Position numbers and translations under genes: made by a program. DNA of 64,000 bases, taken from Tsuneonella sediminis (lineage in GTDB: Bacteria > Pseudomonadota > Alphaproteobacteria > Sphingomonadales > Sphingomonadaceae). The DNA lies in assembly GCF_051912845.1 (NCBI RefSeq), contig NZ_JBNCBU010000001.1:186001-250000 (forward strand), given 5' to 3'. The first letter of the stretch is position 1; each line of letters opens with the position of its first letter. Under the pieces are notes generated by a model. It was not told where the DNA came from and did no database searches. It saw only the letters and a list, made by a program, of their open reading frames with translations. This document shows positions 42,996-51,304 of the stretch, piece after piece.

Positions 42996-43984
42996 CGCGC
43001 GAGATCGATCCAGTCAGAGAGCAGGCGTTCGGCCCGGCCCGAATCGAGGGCTTCTGCCGCCAGCTCGGCGCCCTCGGCGTAACCGGACGCCTTGCCCGCG
43101 ATCATCAGCGCTGCGCCCGCGTTGAACAGCACGGCATCGCGATAGGGGCCGGGTGCGCCCATCAGCAGCGCCCTCAACGCCTTGGCATTGTGGGCCGCGT
43201 CGCCGCCCCGGATCGCCTCGATCGGCGCGGTGGGCAGGCCCGCGTCTGCGGCACGCGCGCGGCGCAGTTCCCATTCGTGACCCCGGACGTCGGCGATCTC
43301 GTTCCCGCCGGCGAGACTCAGTTCGTCAAGACCCTCGTCGCCCGAGACGATCAGCGTCCTCTCGCTGCCGAGCCGCGCCTTCGCCTCGGCGTAGATCGGG
43401 ACATAGGCCGGACGCGCGATGCCGATAAGCTGTCGCCTGACCCCTGCGGGGTTCGACAGCGGTCCCATGAGGTTGAATATGGTCCGGCGGCCGAGCCGCT
43501 GGCGGATCGGTTGTATGCGCCCCATGGCGGGATGGTGATTCTTGGCGAACAGGAAACAGATTCCGATCGTTTCCAGTGTCTTCTCGGCGGTTCTTCCCGC
43601 AGCTTCCATGTCGAGGCCAAGCGCCTCGAGCGTGTCGGCTGCGCCCGCCTTGCTGCTTGCCGCGCGGTTGCCGTGCTTGGCGACCGGCACGCCCGCGGCG
43701 GCGACCACCAGGCTGACCGCGGTCGACACGTTGAGCGTGTGGTGCCCGTCGCCCCCGGTGCCGCATACGTCGATCGCATCGGCCGGCGCGCGGACGGGGA
43801 CCAGCCGCGCGCGCAGGGCCCGCGCCGCGCCCGCGATCTCGTCGGCAGTCTCTCCGCGGTCGGACAACTCGCACAGGAAGCGGGCGATCTCCTCCTCGCT
43901 CGCTTCGCCGTCGAGCAGCGCGCCGAAGACCTCTTCGGCCTGCGCCTCGGTCAGATGGGGCTCGGCTTCCGGGAGCCTTCTCAT
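42992..43984 (-). CDS. trpD: Anthranilate phosphoribosyltransferase
   Basis: The enzyme transfers phosphoribose from PRPP to anthranilate. The 330-aa protein has the PRPP loop VCGTGGDGHHTLNVSTA, KHGNRAASSKAGAADTLEALG, and HHPAMGRIQPIRQRLGRRTIFNLMGPLSNPA. I chose ATG 43984, which overlaps the trpG stop (ATGA), over the longer frame. Confidence 0.97.
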   Translation of the reverse strand: MRRLPEAEPHLTEAQAEEVFGALLDGEASEEEIARFLCELSDRGETADEIAGAARALRARLVPVRAPADAIDVCGTGGDGHHTLNVSTAVSLVVAAAGVPVAKHGNRAASSKAGAADTLEALGLDMEAAGRTAEKTLETIGICFLFAKNHHPAMGRIQPIRQRLGRRTIFNLMGPLSNPAGVRRQLIGIARPAYVPIYAEAKARLGSERTLIVSGDEGLDELSLAGGNEIADVRGHEWELRRARAADAGLPTAPIEAIRGGDAAHNAKALRALLMGAPGPYRDAVLFNAGAALMIAGKASGYAEGAELAAEALDSGRAERLLSDWIDLAR

Positions 43985-44580
43985 GCGGCCACTCCTGCTT
44001 CCAGCCCGCACAGCGCAAGGAAATTGCCCAGCAGGGCATGGCCGTGCTCGGTCGCAATCGATTCGGGATGGAACTGCACGCCGTGGATCGGCAGCTCTGC
44101 GTGGCGAATCCCCATGACGTGGGTGTCGTCCGATGTCGCGTTGACAGCCAGTACCGCGGGAATTTCCTCGACCACGAGCGAATGGTAGCGTGTCGCGCTG
44201 AACGGCGAAGGCAGATCCGCGAAAACGCCGCTGCCGTCGTGGCTGACCGGCGAAGTCTTACCGTGCATCAGTCCGCCGCGAACGACCCTGCCGCCGAAGT
44301 GCTGCCCGATCGACTGGTGGCCGAGGCATACTCCAAGCAGGGGCTTGCCCCCGTCGGCGCAGGCGGCGACGAGGTCGAGGCTTATCCCCGCCTGGTCCGG
44401 GGTGCAGGGGCCGGGGCTGATCAGGAAACCCGCCGCGTCAGTCCGTACCGCCTCCGCTGCCGTCAGCGCGTCGTTGCGCTCTACCCGCACCTCGGCTCCC
44501 AGTTCCATCAGGTAATGGACGAGGTTGAAGGTAAAGCTGTCGTAGTTGTCCACGACGAGGATTGTCGGGCCGGGGCTCAT
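43981..44580 (-). CDS. trpG: Anthranilate synthase component II (glutamine amidotransferase)
   Basis: This subunit supplies ammonia to TrpE by hydrolysing glutamine. The 199-aa class I amidotransferase has the nucleophile Cys in LLGVCLGHQSIGQ, the His/Glu pair in VQFHPESIATEHG, and the start VVDNYDSFTFNLVHYL. The start overlaps the iminopeptidase stop by one base. Confidence 0.97.
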   Translation of the reverse strand: MSPGPTILVVDNYDSFTFNLVHYLMELGAEVRVERNDALTAAEAVRTDAAGFLISPGPCTPDQAGISLDLVAACADGGKPLLGVCLGHQSIGQHFGGRVVRGGLMHGKTSPVSHDGSGVFADLPSPFSATRYHSLVVEEIPAVLAVNATSDDTHVMGIRHAELPIHGVQFHPESIATEHGHALLGNFLALCGLEAGVAA

Positions 44581-45554
44581 CAGGTCCTGCTAGCGAACTT
44601 GTCGGTTGCGCGCACCAGCCCATCGATGATGCCGGGCTCGCCAGCGGAATGGCCGGCATCCGGAACGATCCACAACTCCGCCTCGGGCCACGCCTTGTGC
44701 AAATCCCACGCCGACGCGGGCGGAGTGCAGATGTCGTGCCGACCCTGGACGATGATTCCCGGGATGTCGCGGATCCTGTGGACGTTCTTCAGAAGTTCCG
44801 CTTCGTCGAGCCAGAAATCGTTGAGAAAAAAACGCGCGCAGATGCGGGCGAAGGGAACCGCCTTGGCCGGGTCCTCGAAATCGGAAACGAGGGTTGGGTT
44901 GGGGAGCAGCGTCGCCACGGTGCCCTCCCACAACGACCACTCGGTCGCAGCGGCGAGGCGCACGGCTTCGTCCTCGCTGGTCAGCCGGTCGTAGTAAGCC
45001 TGCACGAGGTTTGCGCGTTCAGCCTCGGGTATATGGCCGGAAAAACTGTCCCATTGTTCCGCCATCACCTCGCTCGCCCCATAGGTGTAGAGCCAGTCTC
45101 GTTCCTTTGCGCGGGCGAGGAACACGCCGCGCAGGACCAGCTCGGTGGTTCGCTCGGGATATTTCTGGGCATAGGCGAGCGCGAGCGTAGCACCCCAGCT
45201 GCCCCCGAAGACCTGCCAGGCGTCGTGCCCGCACATCCGGCGCAGGCGTTCGATGTCCTCGACGATGCGCCACGTGTCGTTGCACTCGATCTCCGCGAAC
45301 GGCAGCGACTTGCCGCACCCGCGCTGGTCGAACAGCAGCACGTCGTAGCGTTCGGGGTCCCAATGGCGACGGTGCGCGGCACTCATCCCGCCGCCCGGTC
45401 CGCCGTGAAGGAACACGGCCGGCTTGGCGCCGGGCGTGCCCACCCGTTCGTAGTAGAGCGAGTGCCCCTCGCCGACGTCGAGGTGGCCAGTCTCGTAGGG
45501 CTCGATCTGCGGGTAGAGCGTGCGGCGCGCATCGGAGTGGTGGGAGACGGTCAT
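44580..45554 (-). CDS. pip: Prolyl iminopeptidase
   Basis: This alpha/beta hydrolase removes N-terminal proline from peptides. The 324-aa protein has the family oxyanion motif FLHGGPGGGMSAAHRRHWDPERY, FDQRGCGKS, nucleophile Ser119 in VFGGSWGATLALAYAQ, the catalytic Asp in VQGRHDICTPP and His in PDAGHSAGE. ATG 45554 overlaps the upstream stop (ATGA). It is embedded within the trp cluster although it has no known place in tryptophan synthesis. Confidence 0.93.
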   Translation of the reverse strand: MTVSHHSDARRTLYPQIEPYETGHLDVGEGHSLYYERVGTPGAKPAVFLHGGPGGGMSAAHRRHWDPERYDVLLFDQRGCGKSLPFAEIECNDTWRIVEDIERLRRMCGHDAWQVFGGSWGATLALAYAQKYPERTTELVLRGVFLARAKERDWLYTYGASEVMAEQWDSFSGHIPEAERANLVQAYYDRLTSEDEAVRLAAATEWSLWEGTVATLLPNPTLVSDFEDPAKAVPFARICARFFLNDFWLDEAELLKNVHRIRDIPGIIVQGRHDICTPPASAWDLHKAWPEAELWIVPDAGHSAGEPGIIDGLVRATDKFASRT

Positions 45555-46387
45555 TGCGATTTCTCCTCGATCAGCACCATCGGCCCGATCGGCCCGCGCG
45601 AATCCAGCCGGCCGCTCGCCGGGTCCCACAGTGCGGAGATCCCGCCGTCGAGGTAAAGCGCGTTCGGCGTCTTGAGCGTGTCGCGGAAATAGCGCGCGAG
45701 CTTGCCGAAGCTGACCGGGCCTTCGCTGATGACGAAGTGCGCGCGCCCAGCGTCGTCGACGCCCACGCCATTGCGGATCGTGCGGCTCGGCCCGTCATCG
45801 GTGATCTCGGGGTGAAGCTTGCCGTCCACCACCAGCATGGGTCCGCTCTGGGTGCCGAAGCCGGGCCGATCGCCCACCTGGGAGAAAAAGCGGTCCGAGG
45901 TCATCACGCGCCACGTTCCGCCGGTCCCGAAGAACACGCCGTTGGGCTTGAGATGGAAGTTGCCCGCACCGTCGTTGCGATTGAGCTCCTTCAGGCGCTC
46001 GCCGTCCTTGACGTAATAACCGATCGGCTTGCCTTCCCCGTCGAACATCCCGGCGTTCATGCCGAACACGACGCGTCCGGCCTCGTCCGGCGCCCTCCCG
46101 GCGAACGCCCTGAAGCCCCGATAGGGCGGATTGCCAAGCATAGTGGTGACTCGGTGCTTGGCGGGATCGGCGATGCAATGGGTCAGCCGCGCGTCCTCGA
46201 ACGTCACCGTCTCGCAGGCGGAAGCCGCCGCCCGTGTCGGCGCGGCCGACGGGGCTGCCGTTGCTTGGGCCTCATCCGGGTTCTCAAGGTCGATCCGCGT
46301 CACTGCCTCGCCGGCCGGCTGCTCGCCGCAGGCGGAGAGCACGGCCAGAAGGATGGGCAGGGCAGCTCGAGCGGTCAGCCCCGTCAT
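45551..46387 (-). CDS. Phosphodiester glycosidase family lipoprotein
   Basis: The 278-aa product begins MTGLTARAALPILLAVLSAC, a lipoprotein signal with lipobox LSAC (Cys20). The mature domain belongs to the NAGPA-like phosphodiester glycosidase family, as seen from VVFGMNAGMFDGEGKPIGYYVKDG, LKPNGVFF, FGTQSGPMLVVDGKLH, IRNGVGVDDAGRAHFVISEG and LYLDGGISALWD. It probably acts in the periplasm on a phosphodiester-linked sugar, but the substrate is unknown. ATGA overlap with trpE; the longer frame is a shadow. Confidence 0.85.
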   Translation of the reverse strand: MTGLTARAALPILLAVLSACGEQPAGEAVTRIDLENPDEAQATAAPSAAPTRAAASACETVTFEDARLTHCIADPAKHRVTTMLGNPPYRGFRAFAGRAPDEAGRVVFGMNAGMFDGEGKPIGYYVKDGERLKELNRNDGAGNFHLKPNGVFFGTGGTWRVMTSDRFFSQVGDRPGFGTQSGPMLVVDGKLHPEITDDGPSRTIRNGVGVDDAGRAHFVISEGPVSFGKLARYFRDTLKTPNALYLDGGISALWDPASGRLDSRGPIGPMVLIEEKSQ

Positions 46388-47898
46388 TGGCCGAATCCCG
46401 GTTCGATAGCCTGACGCGCGGCCTCGCGCGCGGCGGCGATGAGTGCGCCTGCCTTCGCTTCGCACTCGCGCTGTTCGTAGGCCGGGTCGCTGTCGGCAAC
46501 GATGCCCGCGCCCGCCTGCACGTGCATTATCCCGTCCTTCACGACCGCGGTTCGCAGCACGATGCAGGAATCCAGCGTGCCGTCAGGCGCGAAATAACCG
46601 ACTCCGCCGGCGTAGGGACCGCGCGCGGCGGGTTCGAGTTCGGCGATGACTTCGCACGCCCGGATCTTGGGCGCTCCGCTCACCGTGCCGGCAGGGAAGC
46701 CGGCGAATAGTGCGTCGAGCGCCCCGAGTGCCGGGTCGAGCGTGCCGATCACGTTGCTGACGATGTGCATCACGTGGCTGTATCGTTCGACCGTATAGCT
46801 GTCGGTTACGCGCACCGTCCCCTTTGCTGCCACCCGGCCGACGTCGTTGCGTCCGAGATCGAGCAGCATGAGGTGCTCGGCCCGTTCCTTCTCGTCCGCG
46901 AGAAGACTTTCCTGCGCGGCCCGATCGGCTTCGGGCGTGCGCCCGCGGGGCCGGGTCCCGGCAATCGGCCGGATGGTCACGGTGCCGTCGCGAACCCGGA
47001 CGAGTATCTCCGGGCTTGAGCCGACCACCGCGAAACCGGGAAGATCGAGGAAATACAGGAAAGGGCTGGGATTTATTCGCCGCAGCGCGCGGTAGAGTGC
47101 GAAGGGCGGCAGGGGAAAGGGGCAGGTGAAGCGCTGCGACAGCACCACCTGAAAGATATCGCCCGCCTCGATGTATTCCTTTGCCCGCCCGACCATCGCG
47201 GCGAATTCTTCCGCGGGCATGGTCGGCTCGAGCGTCATTTCGGGCAGGCTGTCGGGCGGCGCGGCGGACGGAGTGGCGCGCGCCAGCCGGCGAAGAACCT
47301 CGTCGATGCGCTCGACCGCGCGGCTCACCAGTTCAGCCGCGTCCGCATCGTCCGGCCACACGGGGGCCAGGCATACAAGTTCGTCGGAAAGGCGATCGAA
47401 CACCAAGAGCACGGTCGGGCGGGCGAAGAACATGTCGGGCAGCCCCAGCCCAGGGCCGGCCGCCCGGGGGAGCTTCTCGACCAGACCGACCGTCTCGTAT
47501 CCGAAATAGCCGACGAGAAACGAAAGGGCGGGCGGCAGACCGTCGGGCACGTCAATGCGGCACCGCTCGACCAGCGCGCGCAGTTCGGACAGCGCGTCGC
47601 CCGGCAAGGGTTCGAACTGATCGCGGTCGGTTCGCCATGCCCGGTTGACCGCCGCCCGTTCGCCCTCGGCGCGAAACGCAAGGTCGGGATCAAGGCCCAG
47701 CATCGAATAGCGGCCCCGTACCTCGCCGCCTTCGACCGATTCGAGGAGGAAGTCACCTCGCCCTGGCTCGATCAGCTTCAGCGCCGCGCCCACGGGGGTT
47801 TCGGTGTCGGCGACCACGCGCCGCCAAACCAGCGCCGGCCGTCCCTCGGCCAGCGCCGAGCGTGCCGCCTCGGCGTTCAGGGGCGCGGCGCCGCTCAG
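46384..47898 (-). CDS. trpE: Anthranilate synthase component I (start codon unusual)
   Basis: TrpE converts chorismate to anthranilate with TrpG. From 47898 the protein is 504 aa, the usual length, with the feedback-site motif LLESVEGG and the chorismate-binding core FQVVLSQRF, PSPFLYFLDLPGFAVVGSSPE, PIAGTRPRG, LLDLGRNDVGRV and GTVSGAPKIRA. No ATG, GTG or TTG lies where family members begin. I place the start at CTG 47898, which has GAGGG 7 nt upstream. Alternatives are ATA 47916, GTG 47817 (loses conserved residues) and ATG 48009 (overlaps ppiD by 101 nt). Downstream of ppiD on the same strand. Confidence 0.93.
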   Translation of the reverse strand: MSGAAPLNAEAARSALAEGRPALVWRRVVADTETPVGAALKLIEPGRGDFLLESVEGGEVRGRYSMLGLDPDLAFRAEGERAAVNRAWRTDRDQFEPLPGDALSELRALVERCRIDVPDGLPPALSFLVGYFGYETVGLVEKLPRAAGPGLGLPDMFFARPTVLLVFDRLSDELVCLAPVWPDDADAAELVSRAVERIDEVLRRLARATPSAAPPDSLPEMTLEPTMPAEEFAAMVGRAKEYIEAGDIFQVVLSQRFTCPFPLPPFALYRALRRINPSPFLYFLDLPGFAVVGSSPEILVRVRDGTVTIRPIAGTRPRGRTPEADRAAQESLLADEKERAEHLMLLDLGRNDVGRVAAKGTVRVTDSYTVERYSHVMHIVSNVIGTLDPALGALDALFAGFPAGTVSGAPKIRACEVIAELEPAARGPYAGGVGYFAPDGTLDSCIVLRTAVVKDGIMHVQAGAGIVADSDPAYEQRECEAKAGALIAAAREAARQAIEPGFGQ

Positions 47899-47908
47899 CG
47901 CGCGGCCC

Positions 47909-49843
47909 TCAGTTATCGCCCGCGCCGGTGAGCTGCCTGCGCACGGCGGCGATCGCCTCGGCGTTCTTCTCGATCCCCGCCTCGGCACGGATCGCGGCCC
48001 GCATCGCATCGCCGTATTCCCGGCCAAGAAGCTGGCCCAAGCTGGCCCGGGCCTGCGCCAGGATCGGGTCGTCGGCTCCGATCTTGCCCGGCACGATGCT
48101 GTCGACCGTGACGACATACCACCCGGCATCGCGCGGTGCCTCGAGCCGCTTGACGCTGTCCTTGGCCATCGAGAACAGCAATGCGAGCGGCGGGGGTACG
48201 CGCTGGCCCTGCTCGACGAGTTCGCCGCGGGTCATGTTGATCCGGTCGACCTGCGGCAAGGAAACCTTTTCGGCAGCGAGCGCGGCGGCGAGCGGTTGCC
48301 CCTTGGCGACCCGCGCGACGATCCGATCGGCGGCGGCTTTCGCAGCCTTCTGCCCGGCATCGCGACGCCATCCCTCGACCGCATCCTCCCTGATCTCTGC
48401 AAGCGGCGCGGCTGCCGACGGAGTTATCCGCGCGGTCTCGAACACGAGATACTGGTCGGTTGCCGGCACTGCGGCGATCTGGGGCTGACCTTCCTCCATC
48501 TCGAATGCGGCGGATAGCGCAGGCATGAGCACCGCGGGTGCGGTTTCGGTGGCCGAGCCATAGACGCGGCCGTCGGCGACCAGCGGCCTGGTCGACATCA
48601 CCTCGACGTTGAGCGAGCGGGCGATTTCGCTCAGTGCGCCGCCGTCGTCGATCTGGTTCTCGACTTCCGACGCAAGGTCGGCAAGACCGCGCGCGCGCTT
48701 TTCGTCGCGCAGGGCGGTGACGATCTCGTCCCGTGCCTGTGCGAGCGTGCGGGCGGGGGTTTCGGTTATCGAGTCCACCCGCACGACGTAATAGCCGAGC
48801 CCGCCGCGCGCCGGTTTCGCGATCGTTCCCCGGTTTGCGGCAAAGGCGGCAGACGCTACCGCCTGCGATGTCGACCCCGCATAGGCCGCGCGGTCGACGG
48901 CTTCGACCTTGCTGGTTTCCAGCCCCGCGTCACGGGCCGCCGCCTCGAGCGAGCCCGCGCCGCGCGCCGCGATCGCGTCGGCCGCGGCCTTGGTCGGCAC
49001 GATCAGCTGCGTGAACGAGCGCAGTTCGCGCCCGGCATATTTCTCGGCCCTGTCCCGGTTGTAGCGCGCAGCGACCTCGGCCGCAGTCGGTTCGATCGTG
49101 CCGAGTGCGTCCGCGCCGAACACTGCGTAGCGGATCACGCGCCGCTCGGGGCGAATGAACTGGCTGCGGTTGGCTTCATAATAGGCGGCGAGCTGCGCCT
49201 GGGTCGGATTGCCCTTCGGTGCGAACGCCATGCTCGGGATCATCGCGACCGCGCCCTCGCGGCGCTCGCGGGTCAGGGCGGCATAACGGGCGGCGACCTT
49301 CGCCGGCATCCTGGCGCCGAACGATCCCGGCACGAGAACCTGCTGGGCCAGCAAACCCTCTGCCAGATCTCGGCGGACCGTTGCGTCGGTAAGCTTCCTC
49401 GCCGCCAGGACCTGCTGGTACGCCGTTTCGCTGAACTGGCCATCAGGGCCCGCGAAAGCGGGAAGGCGCCGTATTTCGCTGTTGACGAGGTTATTGCCCG
49501 CCGCGATCCCATGCTCGCTTCCCCACCATGCGATCGCGCGCCGGTCGAGCAACTGGTCGAGCACGTCGTCGAGCCCGCCCTGTTCCACGAAAGCCTGCAT
49601 CGACAGCGTCGGATTTTCCTGACGCACCTGATCGACCGCGACCGTTGCCGCTTCGCTGAATTCGCGCGCGCCGATCTTGTCGTCGCCCACCACCGCGACG
49701 CTGTCGTCGCCCGCGATGCCCCCGGCAGAACCGGTCGACGCGACGTCGCCCACCGCGAATGCGAGGCCGATCAGGCCGATGAACGCGATGGTGACGGCTA
49801 GGCCGATCTTCGTTTTGAAAATATTGCGGAAGAACTTGAGCAT
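47909..49843 (-). CDS. ppiD: PpiD-like periplasmic folding factor (SurA_N / PPIase)
   Basis: The 644-aa protein has a short cytoplasmic start (MLKFFRNIFKTK), one transmembrane helix (IGLAVTIAFIGLIGLAFAV) and a long periplasmic part. Residues about 45-230 form the SurA_N-type chaperone arm; a degenerate parvulin-like domain (RELRSFTQLIVPTKAAADAIAARG) follows at about 265-380; the rest repeats helical chaperone segments. PpiD sits at the Sec exit and helps outer-membrane protein folding. The parvulin domain looks too diverged to assign active residues. The start at 49843 is chosen because the longer frame would bury the anchor. Divergent from tpiA. Confidence 0.87.
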   Translation of the reverse strand: MLKFFRNIFKTKIGLAVTIAFIGLIGLAFAVGDVASTGSAGGIAGDDSVAVVGDDKIGAREFSEAATVAVDQVRQENPTLSMQAFVEQGGLDDVLDQLLDRRAIAWWGSEHGIAAGNNLVNSEIRRLPAFAGPDGQFSETAYQQVLAARKLTDATVRRDLAEGLLAQQVLVPGSFGARMPAKVAARYAALTRERREGAVAMIPSMAFAPKGNPTQAQLAAYYEANRSQFIRPERRVIRYAVFGADALGTIEPTAAEVAARYNRDRAEKYAGRELRSFTQLIVPTKAAADAIAARGAGSLEAAARDAGLETSKVEAVDRAAYAGSTSQAVASAAFAANRGTIAKPARGGLGYYVVRVDSITETPARTLAQARDEIVTALRDEKRARGLADLASEVENQIDDGGALSEIARSLNVEVMSTRPLVADGRVYGSATETAPAVLMPALSAAFEMEEGQPQIAAVPATDQYLVFETARITPSAAAPLAEIREDAVEGWRRDAGQKAAKAAADRIVARVAKGQPLAAALAAEKVSLPQVDRINMTRGELVEQGQRVPPPLALLFSMAKDSVKRLEAPRDAGWYVVTVDSIVPGKIGADDPILAQARASLGQLLGREYGDAMRAAIRAEAGIEKNAEAIAAVRRQLTGAGDN

Positions 49844-49972
49844 GGTGATCCGGACAGCAGAGTGGGCAGCCGCGCAGGGGAGGCTGCGCGCCGTTCGCGG
49901 GGGCTTTAGATGCCCTGCGACCTTGCCGCAACAGGTCCCGCGTCGTTTTGAGGTGCCGGTGAATAAGGGCCT

Positions 49973-50001
49973 TTGCGCCGCGGCCCGTTGGTGTCTATGG
50001 C
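49973..50001 (+). promoter_or_regulatory. Candidate tpiA promoter
   Basis: TTGCGC and TATGGC are exactly 17 nt apart, ending 36 nt before the tpiA ATG. The same TATGGC -10 box occurs at the tRNA-Arg promoter in this window. It lies in the 194-nt ppiD-tpiA gap, which also has a 6-bp stem (GCGCAG/CTGCGC) on the ppiD side and no gene. Confidence 0.5.
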
Positions 50002-50037
50002 CCCCGGCCAATCACACGACACCCTTGGGAACACGTC

Positions 50038-50802
50038 ATGGCCCTGCGGCCCTTTATCGTCGGAAACTGGAAAATGAACGGCACGCGCGCAATGCTTGCC
50101 GAGGCGCGCGCGATCGACCGGTCGGCGCAGCGCTTGATGAAGGTCGAGGTTGCTCTCGCCCCGCCGTACACCCTGATTCACGCGGTCCACAAGGAAGCCG
50201 AGCAGATCGGCGTCGGAGCGCAGGATTGCAGCCCTGAGAGCGACGGCGCCTACACCGGCGACGTGTCGGCGGCGATGGTTGCCGACGCGGGCGCGAAGTT
50301 CGTGATCCTGGGCCACAGCGAGCGGCGCCAGGGTCACGGCGAAAGCGATGCCCTCGTCCGGGCCAAGGCCGACGCCGCGCTCGAGGCTGGCCTCAAGCTG
50401 ATCGTGTGCTGCGGTGAAACCGAAGCCACCCGCGATGCGGGCGGGGCGGAAGCCTTTGTCGTGCGCCAGCTCGAGGGTTCGCTTCCCCAGCCGTTCGATG
50501 GCGCTGGTGAGCGGCTGTCGGTCGCTTACGAACCGATCTGGGCGATCGGCACCGGACGCACTCCGACGGTCGAGGACATTTCCGCCATGCACTGCGCAAT
50601 CCGCACACTGCTGGTCGAACGGTACGGAGACGAAGAGGGCGGCATGGTCCGCATTCTCTACGGCGGCTCGGTCAAGCCGGAGAACGCGCGCGAGCTGCTC
50701 GGCGCAGACGAGGTGGGCGGCGCGCTGGTCGGGGGCGCCAGTCTTACGGCCGAAAGCTTTCTCGGCATCGTCATGGGCGCCGCCGACCTGCAGGAGGCCT
50801 GA
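50038..50802 (+). CDS. tpiA: Triose-phosphate isomerase
   Basis: The enzyme interconverts dihydroxyacetone phosphate and glyceraldehyde-3-phosphate. The 254-aa TIM barrel has VGNWKMNG, electrophile His93 in ILGHSERRQ, catalytic Glu165 in AYEPIWAIGTGRTP, and the phosphate-binding ILYGGSVKPEN and LVGGASL. Complete and typical. secG follows after 74 nt. Confidence 0.97.
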   Translation: MALRPFIVGNWKMNGTRAMLAEARAIDRSAQRLMKVEVALAPPYTLIHAVHKEAEQIGVGAQDCSPESDGAYTGDVSAAMVADAGAKFVILGHSERRQGHGESDALVRAKADAALEAGLKLIVCCGETEATRDAGGAEAFVVRQLEGSLPQPFDGAGERLSVAYEPIWAIGTGRTPTVEDISAMHCAIRTLLVERYGDEEGGMVRILYGGSVKPENARELLGADEVGGALVGGASLTAESFLGIVMGAADLQEA

Positions 50803-50876
50803 GCCGTACCCCGGCTTGCCCATCGGCTCCTGCATCCCTAAGTGCGCCGAACACACGAACACGAGATACATCGTCC

Positions 50877-51212
50877 ATGTCGCTTTTCCTGTTTCTGCTC
50901 GTCGTCCAGGCGGTCGTTGCCGCCGCGCTCGTCGGGATCATCCTGATCCAGCGATCGGAAGGCGGCGGCCTCGGCATCGGGGGATCGCCGAGCGGCATGA
51001 TGAGCGCGCGCGGTGCGGCCGACTTTCTGACCCGCTCGACCCGCTGGTTGGCCATCCTGTTCGTCGTGTTGTCGATCGTGCTCGCGGCGATCGCCGCGAA
51101 GAGCTCGGGGACCGGCGTCTCGGTCGAATCGACGCTCGACCGCGCGCCTGCCGCCCCGGTCCAGCCCGCTCCGGCCCCCGCGGATGACCCGCTCGCCGAC
51201 GTGACCCGCTAA
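50877..51212 (+). CDS. secG: Protein translocase subunit SecG
   Basis: SecG is the small auxiliary subunit of the SecYEG channel. The 111-aa protein has two membrane helices (LFLFLLVVQAVVAAALVGIILIQ and WLAILFVVLSIVLAAIA) separated by the conserved loop RSEGGGLGIGGSPSGMMSARGAADFLTRST, and a Pro/Ala-rich tail. The tpiA-secG-pyrG order is common in alphaproteobacteria. Confidence 0.94.
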   Translation: MSLFLFLLVVQAVVAAALVGIILIQRSEGGGLGIGGSPSGMMSARGAADFLTRSTRWLAILFVVLSIVLAAIAAKSSGTGVSVESTLDRAPAAPVQPAPAPADDPLADVTR

Positions 51213-51304
51213 CCCGCTTGCGACGATCCGGCTGGGGATTGCGGCGCGCTGCCGCATCAAGCCGCTTGCGCGCAGGCCCCACACACGATTAAGGCCCGAC
51301 TCCC

